DNA from: Pelagibacteraceae bacterium BACL5 MAG-120820-bin39
GTDB taxonomy: Bacteria; Pseudomonadota; Alphaproteobacteria; Pelagibacterales; Pelagibacteraceae
DNA: 9,629 nucleotides
Assembly: GCA_001438335.1 (NCBI GenBank)
Contig: LIBV01000034.1
Coordinates: 1-9,629 of the forward strand
Direction of reading: 5' to 3'
A model generated the notes under the pieces. The model ran no database searches and was not told where the DNA came from. It was given only the letters and a program-made list of their open reading frames with translations. This document shows, one piece after another, positions 1 to 6,191 of this stretch. Made by a program: the position numbers and the translations under genes. The first letter of the stretch is position 1, and each line of letters starts with the position of its first letter.

Positions 1-1647
1 AAAATTAGAACTTTAAGACAAGGTGGAGGTATTTCAGGATTTACAAAAAGACAAGAGAGTGAATATGATCCATTTGGAGCTGCTCATAGTTCAACATCAA
101 TTTCATCAGCTTTAGGTATGGCAGAGGCTAATAAACTTTCAAACAAACAAGATAATGTTGTTGCTGTAATTGGTGATGGAGCAATAAGTGCAGGTATGGC
201 TTATGAGGCTATGAATAATGCAGGTGCATCAAAAACTAAAATGATCGTAGTTCTCAATGATAATGACATGTCTATTGCAAGACCAGTTGGAGCGATGAGC
301 ACTTATTTGGCAAAAATATTTTCTGGTAAAGTTTATTTTAGTCTAAGAGAGACAATAAAATTAATTACTTCAGCTTTTTCAAAAAGATTTAGTTCTAAGG
401 CGGGAAAAGCAGAAGACTTATTAAGATCTGCTTTTACTGGCGGGACACTATTCAGTTCACTAGGGTTTTATTATCTAGGTCCAATTGATGGTCATGATTT
501 ATCATCATTAGTTCCAATACTTAAAAATGCAAAAGATTCTAAGCACCAAGGTCCTATCTTAATTCATATAAAAACTAAAAAAGGAAAAGGTTATTCGTAT
601 GCTGAAGAAGCAAAAGATCATTATCATGGTGTATCTAAATTTAATGTTAAAACAGGTGAACAAGTTAAAAGTACTAGCAGTTTACCTTCTTATACAAAAG
701 TATTTGCAAATACACTTGTTGAACATGCAAAAAAAGATAGCAAAATTGTAGCAATTACTGCCGCAATGCCAGATGGCACTGGTATTGATGTTTTTGCTAA
801 AGAATTTCCTGAGAGAACTTTTGATGTTGGCATAGCAGAACAGCACGCAGTGACATTTGCTGCAGGCTTGGCAACGGAAAATTATAAACCTTACGCAGCA
901 ATTTATTCAACATTTTTACAAAGAGCTTATGACCAGGTTGTTCATGATGTAGCTATTCAAAGTTTACCAGTAAGATTTGCAATTGATCGTGCTGGATTAG
1001 TAGGCGCTGATGGCCCCACACATGCCGGCAGCTTTGATATTACTTATCTTGCTAGTCTTCCTAATTTTATTGTAATGGCTGCAAGCAATGAAGCTGAATT
1101 AGTAAAGATGATTAATACCTCAGTTGATATTAATGATAAGCCTTGTGCTTTTAGATACCCAAGGGGAACAGGTATAGGTGTCGAATTACCCCCGATAACT
1201 GAAAAGCTTATAATTGGAAAAGGAAATATAATTCAAGAAGGAAAAAAACTTGCTATTTTAAATTTTGGGGCAAGATTGAAGGAAACAATGATTGCGTCTG
1301 AAAATTTAAAAAAAAAAGGGGTTAACGTTACGATTGTAGATGCTAGGTTTGCTAAACCTTTAGATGAAAACTTGATATGGCAATTAGCTACAACCCATGA
1401 AGCAATACTTACAATAGAAGAGGGATCTATTGGTGGCTTTGGATCTCACGTTGTAGATTTTTTATCAAGAAAAAGTTTATTAGATAATGGACTGAAATTT
1501 AGATCCATGTTTTTACCTGATTATTTTATAGATCAAGATAATCCAGAACAAATGTATAAAAGTGCTGGGTTAGATGCAAACTCAATTGAAGAAAAAGTAT
1601 TAGACTTGCTGAACTCAAATATTATTTTACAAAAACAAAAACACTAA
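1..1647 (+). CDS. dxs: 1-deoxy-D-xylulose-5-phosphate synthase, 5' end missing
   Basis: Thiamine-diphosphate enzyme that condenses pyruvate with glyceraldehyde 3-phosphate to give DXP, the entry compound of the MEP isoprenoid pathway and a precursor of thiamine and, in many bacteria, of pyridoxal phosphate. The frame is open from base 1 and 548 residues are visible. The family is about 620-640 long, so roughly 90 N-terminal residues lie upstream. The ATG at 118 is internal, because conserved sequence precedes it. Visible motifs by window residue: GAAHSSTSIS at 26-35 (His29), the diphosphate/metal motif GDGAIS at 58-63 with LNDND at 85-89, the catalytic Glu280 in GIAEQHAV (equivalent to E. coli Glu370), DRAGLVG from 329, and His341 in the THAGS segment. 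C-terminal transketolase domain motifs such as RYPRGTG follow. An A10 run at 1308-1317 is in frame. The gene is convergent with aroC, with one base between stop codons. Identification is secure. Confidence 0.97.
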   Translation, partial: KIRTLRQGGGISGFTKRQESEYDPFGAAHSSTSISSALGMAEANKLSNKQDNVVAVIGDGAISAGMAYEAMNNAGASKTKMIVVLNDNDMSIARPVGAMSTYLAKIFSGKVYFSLRETIKLITSAFSKRFSSKAGKAEDLLRSAFTGGTLFSSLGFYYLGPIDGHDLSSLVPILKNAKDSKHQGPILIHIKTKKGKGYSYAEEAKDHYHGVSKFNVKTGEQVKSTSSLPSYTKVFANTLVEHAKKDSKIVAITAAMPDGTGIDVFAKEFPERTFDVGIAEQHAVTFAAGLATENYKPYAAIYSTFLQRAYDQVVHDVAIQSLPVRFAIDRAGLVGADGPTHAGSFDITYLASLPNFIVMAASNEAELVKMINTSVDINDKPCAFRYPRGTGIGVELPPITEKLIIGKGNIIQEGKKLAILNFGARLKETMIASENLKKKGVNVTIVDARFAKPLDENLIWQLATTHEAILTIEEGSIGGFGSHVVDFLSRKSLLDNGLKFRSMFLPDYFIDQDNPEQMYKSAGLDANSIEEKVLDLLNSNIILQKQKH

Positions 1648-1648
1648 A

Positions 1649-2731
1649 TTATTGACACTGTGCTTTATGCATTAAGTAGTGGTCAAGCAGTACACAGCTT
1701 AACATAGCCTCTCCTACTGGAACTGCTCTAATACCTACACAAGGGTCATGTCTGCCTTTAACTGATATAGTTGTATTTTTTCCAAATTTATCAATTGTCT
1801 TTCTAGATTTTAAAATTGATGATGTTGGCTTCACAGCAAAAGATACAATTATATCTTGTCCTGAAGAAATTCCACCAAGAATTCCCCCAGCATTATTTGA
1901 GTTAAATTTTAGTTTTTTATTTTTTTGAAATATTTCATCTGAATTTTCCTCACCAGATAATTTTGCTGAATTCATTCCACTTCCAATATTTACTCCTTTT
2001 ACAGCATTGATGCTCATCATTGCAGAAGCAATATCCATATCTAACTTAGAGTATATTGGTGCACCTAATCCTGGAGGAACACCTTTTGCTCTTACTTCAA
2101 TTATGGCTCCACATGATGATCCTGATTTTCTTATATCTAATAAGTATTTTTCCCATAATTTTAACATTGATTTATCAGGGCAAAAAAATGGATTATTGTT
2201 AATTACTTTATCATCCCATTTATTAGTATCACATCCTAAAATACCCAATTGTGTTACAGCACCTGAAATTTTAAAATTTCTACCTAATTTACTTTGTAGA
2301 ACTTTATTAGCTATTGCACCTGCAGCAACTCTTGCAGCTGTTTCTCTTGCTGAAGATCGACCACCGCCTCGGTAGTCTCTGATCCCATACTTTTTAAAAT
2401 AAGTAAAATCAGCATGTCCAGGTCTAAATTTATTCTTAATATTTCCATAATCTTTAGAACGCATATCTTCATTGTAAATTATAAGAGATATGGGAGTTCC
2501 AGTTGTTTTTCCTTCAAATACACCTGATAAAATTTGCACTTTATCACTTTCTTTTCTTTGAGTGGTAAATTTTGATTGTCCAGGCTTTCTTTTATCTAGA
2601 AATTTTTGAATATCTTTCTCATCTAAGTTTATTAACGGTGGGCAACCATCCACAATACACCCTATCGCTGGTCCGTGAGATTCTCCCCATGTGGTGAAAC
2701 GAAATAACTTTCCAAAAGTATTAAATGACAT
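1649..2731 (-). CDS. aroC: Chorismate synthase
   Basis: Last step of the shikimate pathway: anti-1,4-elimination of phosphate from EPSP to chorismate, needing reduced FMN. Chorismate feeds aromatic amino acids, folate and ubiquinone. The 360-residue length is normal for the family. Signature segments: TTWGESHGPAIG near 13-24 (His19), RPGHAD at 103-108 (His106), RGGGRSSARETAARVAAG at 121-138, and GRHDPC at 326-331. These include both conserved histidines and the FMN/substrate arginine-rich loop. The ATG at 2731 is well fixed: reading upstream there is one ATA codon and then an in-frame TAA, so no longer protein is possible. No Shine-Dalgarno sequence precedes the start. The gene is divergent from pdxH (33 bp) and convergent with dxs (1 bp). 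Nothing suggests truncation or frameshift. Confidence 0.97.
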   Translation of the reverse strand: MSFNTFGKLFRFTTWGESHGPAIGCIVDGCPPLINLDEKDIQKFLDKRKPGQSKFTTQRKESDKVQILSGVFEGKTTGTPISLIIYNEDMRSKDYGNIKNKFRPGHADFTYFKKYGIRDYRGGGRSSARETAARVAAGAIANKVLQSKLGRNFKISGAVTQLGILGCDTNKWDDKVINNNPFFCPDKSMLKLWEKYLLDIRKSGSSCGAIIEVRAKGVPPGLGAPIYSKLDMDIASAMMSINAVKGVNIGSGMNSAKLSGEENSDEIFQKNKKLKFNSNNAGGILGGISSGQDIIVSFAVKPTSSILKSRKTIDKFGKNTTISVKGRHDPCVGIRAVPVGEAMLSCVLLDHYLMHKAQCQ

Positions 2732-2764
2732 TATTTATATTGTATAGATTATTTTGTTTAAATT
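2732..2764. promoter_or_regulatory. Minimal divergent aroC/pdxH control region
   Basis: This 33-bp AT-rich spacer is all that separates the two divergent start codons. Overlapping -10-like hexamers occur on the two strands: TATAGA at 2743-2748 (toward pdxH) and TATACA, complementary to 2741-2746 (toward aroC). No good -35 element is visible at proper spacing. Any -35 contacts would have to fall inside the opposite coding region. Neither gene has a Shine-Dalgarno sequence, so both mRNAs would have very short leaders if these -10 boxes are used. The promoter assignment is inference from spacing and composition only. Confidence 0.35.
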
Positions 2765-3391
2765 ATGAATCAAAAAAACTCACTTGGGCTTAATAAATGT
2801 TTTATGGATCTTGATGATCCTATAGCACTATTTGACAAATGGTATGAGGAAGCAAAAAAATCAGAAATTAATGATCCAAATGCAATTGCTTTAGCAACAT
2901 CTGACAAAAATAACATTCCATCGGTTAGAATGGTTTTAATGAAAGAATTTAACGAAAAAGGATTTGTATTTTATACAAATTTAAACAGTCAAAAAAGTAT
3001 TGAGATTAAAGAAAATCCAAATGCTTCAATGTGCTTTCATTGGAAATCACTTTTAAGACAGGTAAGAATTAATGGTGTTATTGAGCCTGTAGAAGATAAG
3101 CAAGCAGATCAGTATTATAATTCAAGAGGCTATGAAAGCAGAATAGGAGCCTGGGCCTCTAAACAAAGCGCTGTTTTAAATAATAGAAATGAATTATTTG
3201 AAGCTATTTCAAAGTTTAAAGAAAAATTTCAAGATAAAGAAAATGTTCCAAGACCATCTCATTGGTCAGGATGGAATTTAATTCCTAATAATATTGAGTT
3301 TTGGTTAGATGGTGAAGGCAGAATTCATGAAAGATTAAAGTATCAAAAAGATAATCAAGGAAAATGGATAAAGTCTTTATTGAGTCCTTAA
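2765..3391 (+). CDS. pdxH: Pyridoxamine/pyridoxine 5'-phosphate oxidase
   Basis: FMN-dependent cytosolic oxidase converting PNP or PMP into pyridoxal 5'-phosphate, the final de novo and salvage step of vitamin B6 synthesis. It is 208 residues of split-barrel flavoprotein. Motifs: DPNAIALAT at 37-45, RMVLMKEF at 55-62 (FMN/substrate strand), FVFYTN at 67-72, RQVRINGVIEPVE at 98-110, a phosphate-binding segment with Tyr117, Arg121 and Ser125 leading into RIGAWASKQS at 126-135, then IEFWLDGEGRIHERL with Arg186 and His188 (equivalent to E. coli Arg197 and His199). The start is fixed by an in-frame TAA at 2759-2761. Met14 at 2804 is a less likely alternative. Compared with E. coli, about 12 N-terminal residues are absent, and the usual C-terminal RLxP reads LLSP. 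The stop codon overlaps that of the convergent ispB gene within a TTAA at 3388-3391. Confidence 0.95.
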   Translation: MNQKNSLGLNKCFMDLDDPIALFDKWYEEAKKSEINDPNAIALATSDKNNIPSVRMVLMKEFNEKGFVFYTNLNSQKSIEIKENPNASMCFHWKSLLRQVRINGVIEPVEDKQADQYYNSRGYESRIGAWASKQSAVLNNRNELFEAISKFKEKFQDKENVPRPSHWSGWNLIPNNIEFWLDGEGRIHERLKYQKDNQGKWIKSLLSP

Positions 3392-4401
3392 AAATTTCTC
3401 TCTAAACTGAATGAGGTTAATTCTTGGAATATTTTTTTTTCTTTTGTATCATTAAAAGCACTTAGAGAATTTGATGCTAAATTAATATAATGATCTGCCT
3501 TTTTGTAACATTCATTAATTATTTTATTAGTTTTCATTAAGTTTAAAATATAATCTAGATCATTATTAGATCTTTCCTCAGATTTAAAAATTTTAGTTAA
3601 TTTAATTTTTTCTGATTGTTCAATTTTTTGAAATAATAAAATTACAGGTAGTGTAATTTTTCCTTCAAAAAAATCTTTACCTAGTGTTTTACCAAACATT
3701 TTTAAGTCTGAATTATAATCTAGAGTATCGTCAGCAATCTGAAATGTTAGTCCAAGATTTCTTCCATAAAATTCAAGTGCATCCTTTTTTCTATCATCGA
3801 CTTCCGCTAATATTGCACCAACCTTAGTTGATGCTGAAAAAAGCTCTGCTGTTTTTGCGGTGATAATTTTTAGATACGTATCTTCAAGCATATCTACTTC
3901 TGCTTGATGTTGAAGTTGTAAGACTTCACCTTGAGCTATTTTGGAAGATGTTGAGGATAAAAGTTTTAAAATTTCAAGATTACCATCTTCAACCATCATT
4001 TCAAAACATCTGCTCAATAAATAATCCCCAATTAAAACTGAAGAGTGATTTCCCCAAATTTGATTTGTGGTATCTTTGCCCCTTCTTAAGACACCATTAT
4101 CAATAACATCATCATGCATTAGTGTTGCACTGTGTATTAATTCTACACAAGCTGCTAAATTGATATCTCTTGGTCCTTTTATATAGCCACATAATTTTGC
4201 AGAGCCTAGCGTTAATAAAGCTCTTAATCTTTTGCCACCTGTTTTAATATGATAGTCAGTCATTTCCTGAACTAATTGAACATCACTATTTAGTTTAGAT
4301 TGAATTTTTTCTTCGACGAGCACCAGTTTATCTTCAACAGAGTTTTTTAGTTGAAAGTATGAATTATTTATTTGTTTTTTTAGCTGTATTACTGATCCCA
4401 T
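3388..4401 (-). CDS. ispB: Long-chain all-trans polyprenyl diphosphate synthase
   Basis: Class I trans-prenyltransferase that extends an allylic diphosphate with isopentenyl diphosphate units, very likely to make the ubiquinone side chain. The 337 residues show the family in order: GGKRLR at 55-60, the first aspartate-rich motif DDVID at 97-101 followed by LRRGK at 105-109, Lys183-Thr184, the second aspartate-rich motif QIADDTLD ending at 228, and GKTLGKDF at 237-244. The residue five positions before the first DDxxD is a small Ala (ATLMHDD), as in octaprenyl/decaprenyl synthases, whereas a bulky aromatic there favours short products. Exact chain length cannot be read from the sequence. The ATG at 4401 is the only reasonable start, since no other start codon lies before an upstream in-frame stop, and no Shine-Dalgarno sequence is present. 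A T9 run at 3432-3440 is an A9 in the coding sense. Confidence 0.93.
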   Translation of the reverse strand: MGSVIQLKKQINNSYFQLKNSVEDKLVLVEEKIQSKLNSDVQLVQEMTDYHIKTGGKRLRALLTLGSAKLCGYIKGPRDINLAACVELIHSATLMHDDVIDNGVLRRGKDTTNQIWGNHSSVLIGDYLLSRCFEMMVEDGNLEILKLLSSTSSKIAQGEVLQLQHQAEVDMLEDTYLKIITAKTAELFSASTKVGAILAEVDDRKKDALEFYGRNLGLTFQIADDTLDYNSDLKMFGKTLGKDFFEGKITLPVILLFQKIEQSEKIKLTKIFKSEERSNNDLDYILNLMKTNKIINECYKKADHYINLASNSLSAFNDTKEKKIFQELTSFSLERNF

Positions 4402-4415
4402 GTGTCTTAAATTAG

Positions 4416-4445
4416 TATATAAGCTTTTTATATTTTACTTATCAA
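4416..4445 (-). promoter_or_regulatory. Putative sigma-70 promoter for ispB
   Basis: On the minus strand, TTGATA (complement of 4440-4445) is followed after an 18-bp spacer by TATATA (complement of 4416-4421). A TATACT shifted two bases downstream (complement of 4414-4419) is an alternative -10 box. Initiation would fall near 4407-4409, leaving a leader of only about 8 nt. That fits the lack of a Shine-Dalgarno sequence before the ispB ATG. The AT-richness of the region makes chance -10 matches likely, so this remains a prediction. Confidence 0.4.
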
Positions 4446-4473
4446 TTGACGCACCTAATTCTTCAATTATAAG
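4446..4473 (+). promoter_or_regulatory. Putative sigma-70 promoter for the S49 peptidase-glyQ-glyS-ppdK block
   Basis: TTGACG at 4446-4451 matches the -35 consensus in five of six positions. TATAAG at 4468-4473 matches the -10 consensus in five of six positions. The spacer is 16 bp. Transcription would start near 4480, about 33 nt before the ATG at 4514. No other comparably good promoter was noticed before the downstream co-directional genes. Confidence 0.5.
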
Positions 4474-4502
4474 TAGTCTTTATTTACAATCAAAAATTCT
4501 AT

Positions 4503-4507
4503 AAGGA
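4503..4507 (+). promoter_or_regulatory. Ribosome binding site of the S49 peptidase gene
   Basis: AAGGA lies six bases before the ATG at 4514. It is one of only two clear Shine-Dalgarno-like sites seen ahead of a gene in this window. It supports the chosen start together with the in-frame TAA at 4502-4504, which rules out any N-terminal extension. Confidence 0.75.
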
Positions 4508-4513
4508 ATAAAC

Positions 4514-5320
4514 ATGTTCTCTTTTTTTAAAAAGAAAAAAATCATACCTCATATTAAATTAAATGGGATCATTGGAAATGCAGGAAAATTTAAGCAAGGC
4601 ATTGATTTTGCCGGACAAGAAGAGATAATTGAGAAGGCATTTTCTATTAAAAAAGCCTTATGTGTAGCAATTACCATTAACTCTCCAGGAGGCTCACCGG
4701 TTCAATCTCATTTAATTTATAAATTTATTAGGGCTCAAGCAAAAAAAAACAACAAGAAGGTCATTGTTTTTGCTGAGGATGTTGCAGCTTCAGGTGGGTA
4801 TTTAATAGCGTGTGCTGGAGATGAAATTTATGCAAATTCCAGTTCAATTATTGGATCTATAGGAGTTATCTATTCATCTTTTGGTTTTACTGAGCTTATA
4901 AAAAAAATTGGTATTGAAAGAAGAGTTCATACTGCTGGAAAGAACAAGAGTACCCTTGACCCCTTTTTAGAGGAAAAAAATGAGGACATAGACAGATTAA
5001 AAACTATTCAGTTAGATCTTCACAAAGATTTTATTAATGTTGTTGAAGAAAGCCGACGTGAAAAATTAAATAAAAATGAAGTAGAATTATTTTCAGGGGA
5101 ATTTTGGTCAGGTAGCAAAGCTAAAGAACTTGGATTAATTGATGGCATTGGAGATGCTAACGAAATATTAAAAAATAAATTTGGTGAAGATGTGGTGATC
5201 AAAAAATTTGAGAAATCTAAAGGTTGGTTAAGTAAAAAACTTTCATCTTCAAATAATAATCTAGATCAAATCGTCAACATTTTAGAAGAAAGATCTATTT
5301 GGCAGAGATATGGCTTCTAA
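4514..5320 (+). CDS. sppA: S49 (SppA/SohB-type) serine peptidase lacking an N-terminal membrane segment
   Basis: Member of the ClpP-crotonase fold S49 peptidases, which cleave signal-peptide remnants or other membrane-associated peptides with a Ser-Lys dyad. The single-domain length of 268 residues fits the short bacterial form. Visible motifs: INSPGGSP at 55-62 (oxyanion strand), EDVAASGGYLIACAGDEIYA with the nucleophile Ser93 in the ASGGY turn, and SIIGSIGVI at 111-119. Lys145 lies in TAGKNKS, 52 residues after the serine, the same gap as between Ser147 and Lys199 in the B. subtilis SppA. The N-terminus is a short basic stretch (MFSFFKKKK) that runs straight into the folded domain, with no signal peptide or transmembrane helix. 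Its last 11 bases overlap glyQ. It could equally be named sohB-like; the exact substrate is unknown. Confidence 0.87.
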   Translation: MFSFFKKKKIIPHIKLNGIIGNAGKFKQGIDFAGQEEIIEKAFSIKKALCVAITINSPGGSPVQSHLIYKFIRAQAKKNNKKVIVFAEDVAASGGYLIACAGDEIYANSSSIIGSIGVIYSSFGFTELIKKIGIERRVHTAGKNKSTLDPFLEEKNEDIDRLKTIQLDLHKDFINVVEESRREKLNKNEVELFSGEFWSGSKAKELGLIDGIGDANEILKNKFGEDVVIKKFEKSKGWLSKKLSSSNNNLDQIVNILEERSIWQRYGF

Positions 5321-6191
5321 AGAAAAAAAAACTTCTAATAAAACTTTATCTTTCCAAGAAACAATATTAAATTTACAAAAGTATTGGGGAAAACATGGTT
5401 GTGTAATTTTACAACCTTATGATATGGAGGTTGGTGCAGGTACTTTTCATCCAGCGACAACCCTACGTTCACTGGGACCAAAACCATGGAAAGCTGCTTA
5501 TGTGCAGCCATCCAGAAGACCAACTGATGGACGATATGGTGAAAATCCAAATAGACTACAACATTACTATCAATTTCAAGTTATTATTAAACCATCACCA
5601 GAAAATATAAAAAAATTATATTTGAATAGTCTATCAGTAATAGGAATAAATCATAATGAGCATGATATTAGATTTGTTGAGGATGATTGGGAAAGTCCTA
5701 CTTTGGGTGCGGCAGGTTTGGGGTGGGAAGTTTGGTGTGATGGAATGGAGATTACCCAGTTTACTTATTTTCAACAAATGGCTGGATATGAATGTAAACC
5801 TATATCCGTAGAGTTAACTTATGGACTTGAGAGAATATGTATGTTCACTCAACAAAAAAAGAATGTCTATGATTTAATTTGGAATAATGAGGGTGTTACT
5901 TATAGAGAGATTTTTCATCAATCAGAAAAAGAGTTTTCAGCGTATAATTTTGAGCATGCTAACACTGAAAATCTTTTTAAGATTTTTGATATGTATGAGC
6001 ATGAAGCTAATGCGCTAGTTGAAAAAAAATTATCTCTTCCTGCTTACGATCAATGTTTAAAAGCTAGTCACGTGTTTAACATATTGGATGCTAGGGGTGT
6101 AATCAGTGTAGCTCAAAGAGCAGGCTATATAGCAAAAATTAGAGACATCACTAAAGCAGCCGCTGGAATTTGGTTAGATAGTCAAAATTAA
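5310..6191 (+). CDS. glyQ: Glycyl-tRNA synthetase alpha subunit
   Basis: Catalytic subunit of the bacterial alpha2beta2 class II glycyl-tRNA synthetase; it activates glycine with ATP. The 293 residues are near the usual ~300. Conserved stretches: QPYDMEVGAGTFHPAT at 35-50, YVQPSRRPTDGRYGENPN at 64-81 followed by RLQHYYQFQ, RFVEDDWESPTLGAAGLGWE around 121-140, MEITQFTYFQQ at 146-156, and the class II motif 3 GLER at 172-175. The ATG at 5310 lies inside the end of the peptidase gene (11-bp overlap), with no useful Shine-Dalgarno sequence at proper distance, suggesting translational coupling. The N-terminal extension MASKEKKTSNKTL before the conserved SFQE is low-complexity and includes an A9 run (5323-5331). 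It is followed directly by glyS. Confidence 0.97.
   Translation: MASKEKKTSNKTLSFQETILNLQKYWGKHGCVILQPYDMEVGAGTFHPATTLRSLGPKPWKAAYVQPSRRPTDGRYGENPNRLQHYYQFQVIIKPSPENIKKLYLNSLSVIGINHNEHDIRFVEDDWESPTLGAAGLGWEVWCDGMEITQFTYFQQMAGYECKPISVELTYGLERICMFTQQKKNVYDLIWNNEGVTYREIFHQSEKEFSAYNFEHANTENLFKIFDMYEHEANALVEKKLSLPAYDQCLKASHVFNILDARGVISVAQRAGYIAKIRDITKAAAGIWLDSQN

Larger units (their letters stand above)
4402..4513. promoter_or_regulatory. Divergent promoter region between ispB and the S49 peptidase gene
   Basis: At 112 bp this is the largest non-coding stretch in the window. It holds a plausible sigma-70 promoter in each direction, listed separately. I see no tRNA, small ORF or riboswitch fold in it. 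The rightward transcript would have a leader of about 30 nt with a Shine-Dalgarno sequence. The leftward transcript would have a leader of about 10 nt or less. Confidence 0.7.

Noticed and set aside
118..120. ATG at 118 as the dxs start
   Set aside because: The frame is open back to base 1 and encodes the conserved GAAHSSTSIS motif upstream, so this Met is internal.
2007..2375. 122-codon open frame on the plus strand inside aroC
   Set aside because: It is antisense to the most conserved part of chorismate synthase, shows no recognisable protein motif, and its openness follows from the AroC codon pattern.
3357..3389. Imperfect hairpin at the pdxH/ispB junction (AAGGA...TCCTT outside, ATAAA-GTC-TTTAT inside)
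   Set aside because: The stem is interrupted by unequal internal loops, is mostly A-T pairs and has no adjacent U-tract on either strand, so it is too weak to call a terminator.
5020..5202. 60-codon minus-strand frame inside the S49 peptidase gene
   Set aside because: Short, serine/asparagine-rich translation of the complement of a real coding region, without a promoter or ribosome binding site.
5335..5610. Open frames on both strands within glyQ (5335-5550 minus, 5419-5610 plus)
   Set aside because: Both are out of frame with the strongly conserved GlyQ sequence and look like no known protein.
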